DNA from: Ascarosepion bandense
Taxonomy: Eukaryota > Mollusca > Cephalopoda > Sepiida > Sepiidae
Length of the DNA stretch: 64,000 nucleotides
Reading direction: 5' to 3'
Assembly: GCA_037127315.1 (NCBI GenBank)
Contig: JBBBDQ010001940.1
Coordinates: 400,001 to 464,000 of the forward strand
The notes under the pieces were generated by a model. That model did not search any database, had not been told where the DNA came from, and saw only the letters and a program-made list of their open reading frames with translations. Positions within the stretch are counted from its first letter, which is position 1, and every line of letters starts with the position of its first letter. Positions 61,861-64,000 of the stretch are shown here, piece by piece. A program made the translations under genes and the position numbers.

Positions 61861-62078
61861 ATTCCTTGAGACAAGATTATAAAAATAATCAAATATGTAT
61901 TATCTACCCTTTTATAAAGAAATAAATATAAAAAGAATTTTTTTTATTCATTAGTTTATAAGTGTCTGTGAACATGACAATTTGAATCAACTCATACTGA
62001 CCAGTAACTGCAATTATAAATTTTGAAACAAATGACTTTTCTGTGCATTTCTTTCATTTACTCCTGCAAATAAATTGG

Positions 62079-63303
62079 TAAATTTCGGTTTTAGGTCCCG
62101 AAGGCTTTTATCCCTTCTGATTTTTCCAAAATAGCCTTATTTCCGTGTAAATATATATGATGAACTCCAATCAACAATTAGATATTAAAGAAACCTACCC
62201 TTTTATGTTAACGACCAGAAAAAATCGAACTTCTTCTCGCTCTTTTTGTTACCCACAACCATCTCAATCATAAGACATTCGCTGCAGAATCACTTTAGGC
62301 GTAGGAAGCTAATTTCGGACTATTTACTTCCTTTAATGAAAAGCCTATGAAGAAATTACTACGCGATTTATTTTTTATCGTTACTCAATTTCAACAGAAA
62401 GTTGCGTGTATTTGCGTGTGTTTTTTTTATTGGTAATTAATTTAAGAAAGTTACGTGTACTTAGTTTGAGAAGAAAGTTAACTTTCAAATATATGAAAAT
62501 AAGTGATAATTGTAGATTTACTTAATTTTTTCAGACGAAAGTTAATTTTCAAATATATGAAAATATAGATTTTTTAAGAAAGTTAACTTTAAGGCTAAGC
62601 AAAACTACACAACTATCATTTATTTTCATATATTTGAAAGTTAACTTTCTTCTGAAATTATGTATAAAAAAAAAGGAAAAAAAAGAAAACACGCAAATAC
62701 ACGCAGCTTTCTGAAAACTACTGCATTTTTTTTAATTGTCAATGTCATTTTTTCCATTTTTTTTACTTTTAACTTCCTTTAATATTAATGTAATTATTGT
62801 CTTATTTTCAATGTTAAGTATAAAAAAATGTTTACTGTACTACTTATTTTGTTCTTTTTGTTATTTATAATTTATAGGTATTTTCATATTTTCATATATT
62901 TGAAGGTTAAATAAATACAACTACACTTATCACTTATTTTCATATATTTGAACGTTAACTTTCTTCTGAAATTAAGTACAGGCAACATTTGAAAGTTAAC
63001 TTTCTTCTGAAATTAAGTACAAAAAAATAGCGCAATAATTTAGAGTAAAGGAAGTAAAAAGGCCGAAATTAGCTTCCTACACCTAAAGTGATTCTGCACC
63101 GAATGTCTTCATATTCAGATGGTTGTAGATGACAAAAAGAGCGAAAAGAAGTTCGATTTTTTCTGGTCGTTAACATAAAAAGGTAGGTTTCTAAAATATC
63201 TAATTGTTGATTGGAGTTCAGCATATACATTTGCACGGAAATAAAGCTATTTTGGAAAAAAATGAAGGGATAAAAGCCTTCGAGACCTAAAACCAAAATT
63301 TAC
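62079..63303. mobile_element. Foldback element F2, 1.2 kb, with internal palindrome array
   Basis: Arms of about 265 bp (62079-62345 and 63038-63303) are reverse complements at high similarity by eye. They start AAATTTCGGTTTTAGGTCCC and its counterpart TTTTGGTTTTAGGTCTC. Shared with F1 are CCAAAATAGCCTTATTTCC, CTGAACTCCAATCA and AAACCTACC. The centre holds at least four copies of the 14-bp palindrome GAAAGTTAACTTTC or close variants with common flanks (CATATATTTGAAAG, TTCTGAAATTAAGTAC), themselves in both orientations. No ORF and no transposase. Confidence 0.85.
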
Positions 63304-63790
63304 TAATAAATTTACTAAAATAGATTGAGAGCATCTATTATATATTTTTATATTTTTATAATCTTACGAGTGGGCCCGTGACATTGAACATGATGGCACA
63401 ATATTTATGTTGATATGCTGTCTAAAATGATGTCAACATATATATTGATGTACCTTCTATTGAGAATCTCGCATTAGGACATAAGAAAGATAATAATAAT
63501 AATTCAAATCCATGAGCGTGACACGAGGGAAATATATTATATCTGTATACATATATATGGTGTTGAGTTGCGATAAAATGTTTAGCGCCAAGGTTGTTTT
63601 TTCAATGGCTTTACTGATAAAATGTATTTTGACAAAAAGGTTTTTTTATCGTAAAGTGATCCATATCGGGGTGGAGATAAGAGCATTGATAAGAACAAAT
63701 ATGTTCTCACTCGTCAAAGATGTTCTCACATTCTCACTCGTCAGAAACCGGTCGGCTATGTTTTTGTTTTAAAATTTGGCATGGCTGATT
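63304..63790. other. Intergenic, nothing recognised
   Basis: AT-rich. The plus ORF 63512-63772 has no recognisable domain and is not called a gene. TGTTCTCACTCGTCA is repeated near 63702 and 63726. Confidence 0.4.
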
Positions 63791-63793
63791 ATA

Positions 63794-64000
63794 TTAGGTT
63801 GTCCCAAAAGTTCGTAAACACTTGCAAAAAATTGAAATTTTACTCGACAAGTAAACTAAGGTTACCAGAAAAAGCTTGCAAAAAATTGAAATTTTACTCA
63901 CAAAAACAACAAAAATCATTGCTAAAAATAAAGACCATCATTTTCAAAGTCTTTCTGCCATCGATCTGCAAGCTTTCGGATCTGGTCAAAGTACCATTCA
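63794..64000 (-). mobile_element. mariner element, 3' end (cut by window edge)
   Basis: The terminal sequence TTAGGTTGTCCCAAAAGTTC lies after a TA. Minus-strand transposase coding follows from the right edge. The 3' non-coding part contains a duplicated block, TTGCAAAAAATTGAAATTTT at 63822 and again at 63876. Confidence 0.88.
63922..64000 (-). CDS. mariner transposase, C-terminal 25 or so residues (partial)
   Basis: An open frame from the window edge ends at a TAG (63924-63922). The last residues, YFDQIRKLADRWQKDFENDG then LYF, match the usual mariner C-terminus (LxxRWQKxxxxxGxYF). No defect is visible in this part. The DDE domain is outside the window. Confidence 0.8.
   Translation of the reverse strand, partial: EWYFDQIRKLADRWQKDFENDGLYF

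Noticed and set aside
63512..63772. 86-codon plus-strand ORF
   Set aside because: AT-rich, no motif, no splice or promoter support, next to transposon ends.

Overview
This is a eukaryotic genomic window: AT-rich, split by spliced introns, and full of homopolymers, dinucleotide repeats and decayed transposons. The one host gene I can support is a multi-exon ABCC/MRP-type ABC transporter on the minus strand. Seven consecutive exons are readable from 47801 down to 2418. They encode the initiator region, the five-helix N-terminal membrane domain (TMD0) and most of the L0 linker, and the gene runs off the left edge. All seven exons join in frame with GT/AG sites. An invertebrate is likely. The repeat style (tRNA-derived SINEs, many RTE-like copies, a family with the core GCAAGGCGATAACGCC, a GGCACAAGG-type repeat end) recalls cephalopod molluscs to me, but that is a memory-based impression.

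Layout. 1-2417: AT-rich, nothing recognised. 2418-8177: ABCC exons 7 to 3, with a CR1-like LINE tail and a twin-primed RTE-like insertion in intron 5. 8178-23631 (intron 2): LINE fragments, two tRNA-like SINEs, a near-perfect foldback and a Gypsy gag-protease remnant. 23632-23814: exon 2. 23815-47753 (intron 1): two mariner remnants, a GC-rich non-LTR element with an open reading frame and a 10-bp target-site duplication, a CR1-like tail, and a pogo-like element carrying a foldback element and an RTE copy. 47754-47801: exon 1, with a compact candidate promoter upstream. 47900-64000: transposon-dominated and apparently intergenic, with three tandem RTE copies, Gypsy LTR and pol pieces, palindromes, a CR1-like LINE, a large foldback element and a mariner end cut by the window edge.

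Apart from the transporter, everything coding-like belongs to selfish elements, nearly all inactivated. The exceptions are the GC-rich element (458 open codons, 5'-truncated) and the mariner C-terminus at the right edge. No prokaryotic features, CRISPR arrays or rRNA genes were seen.
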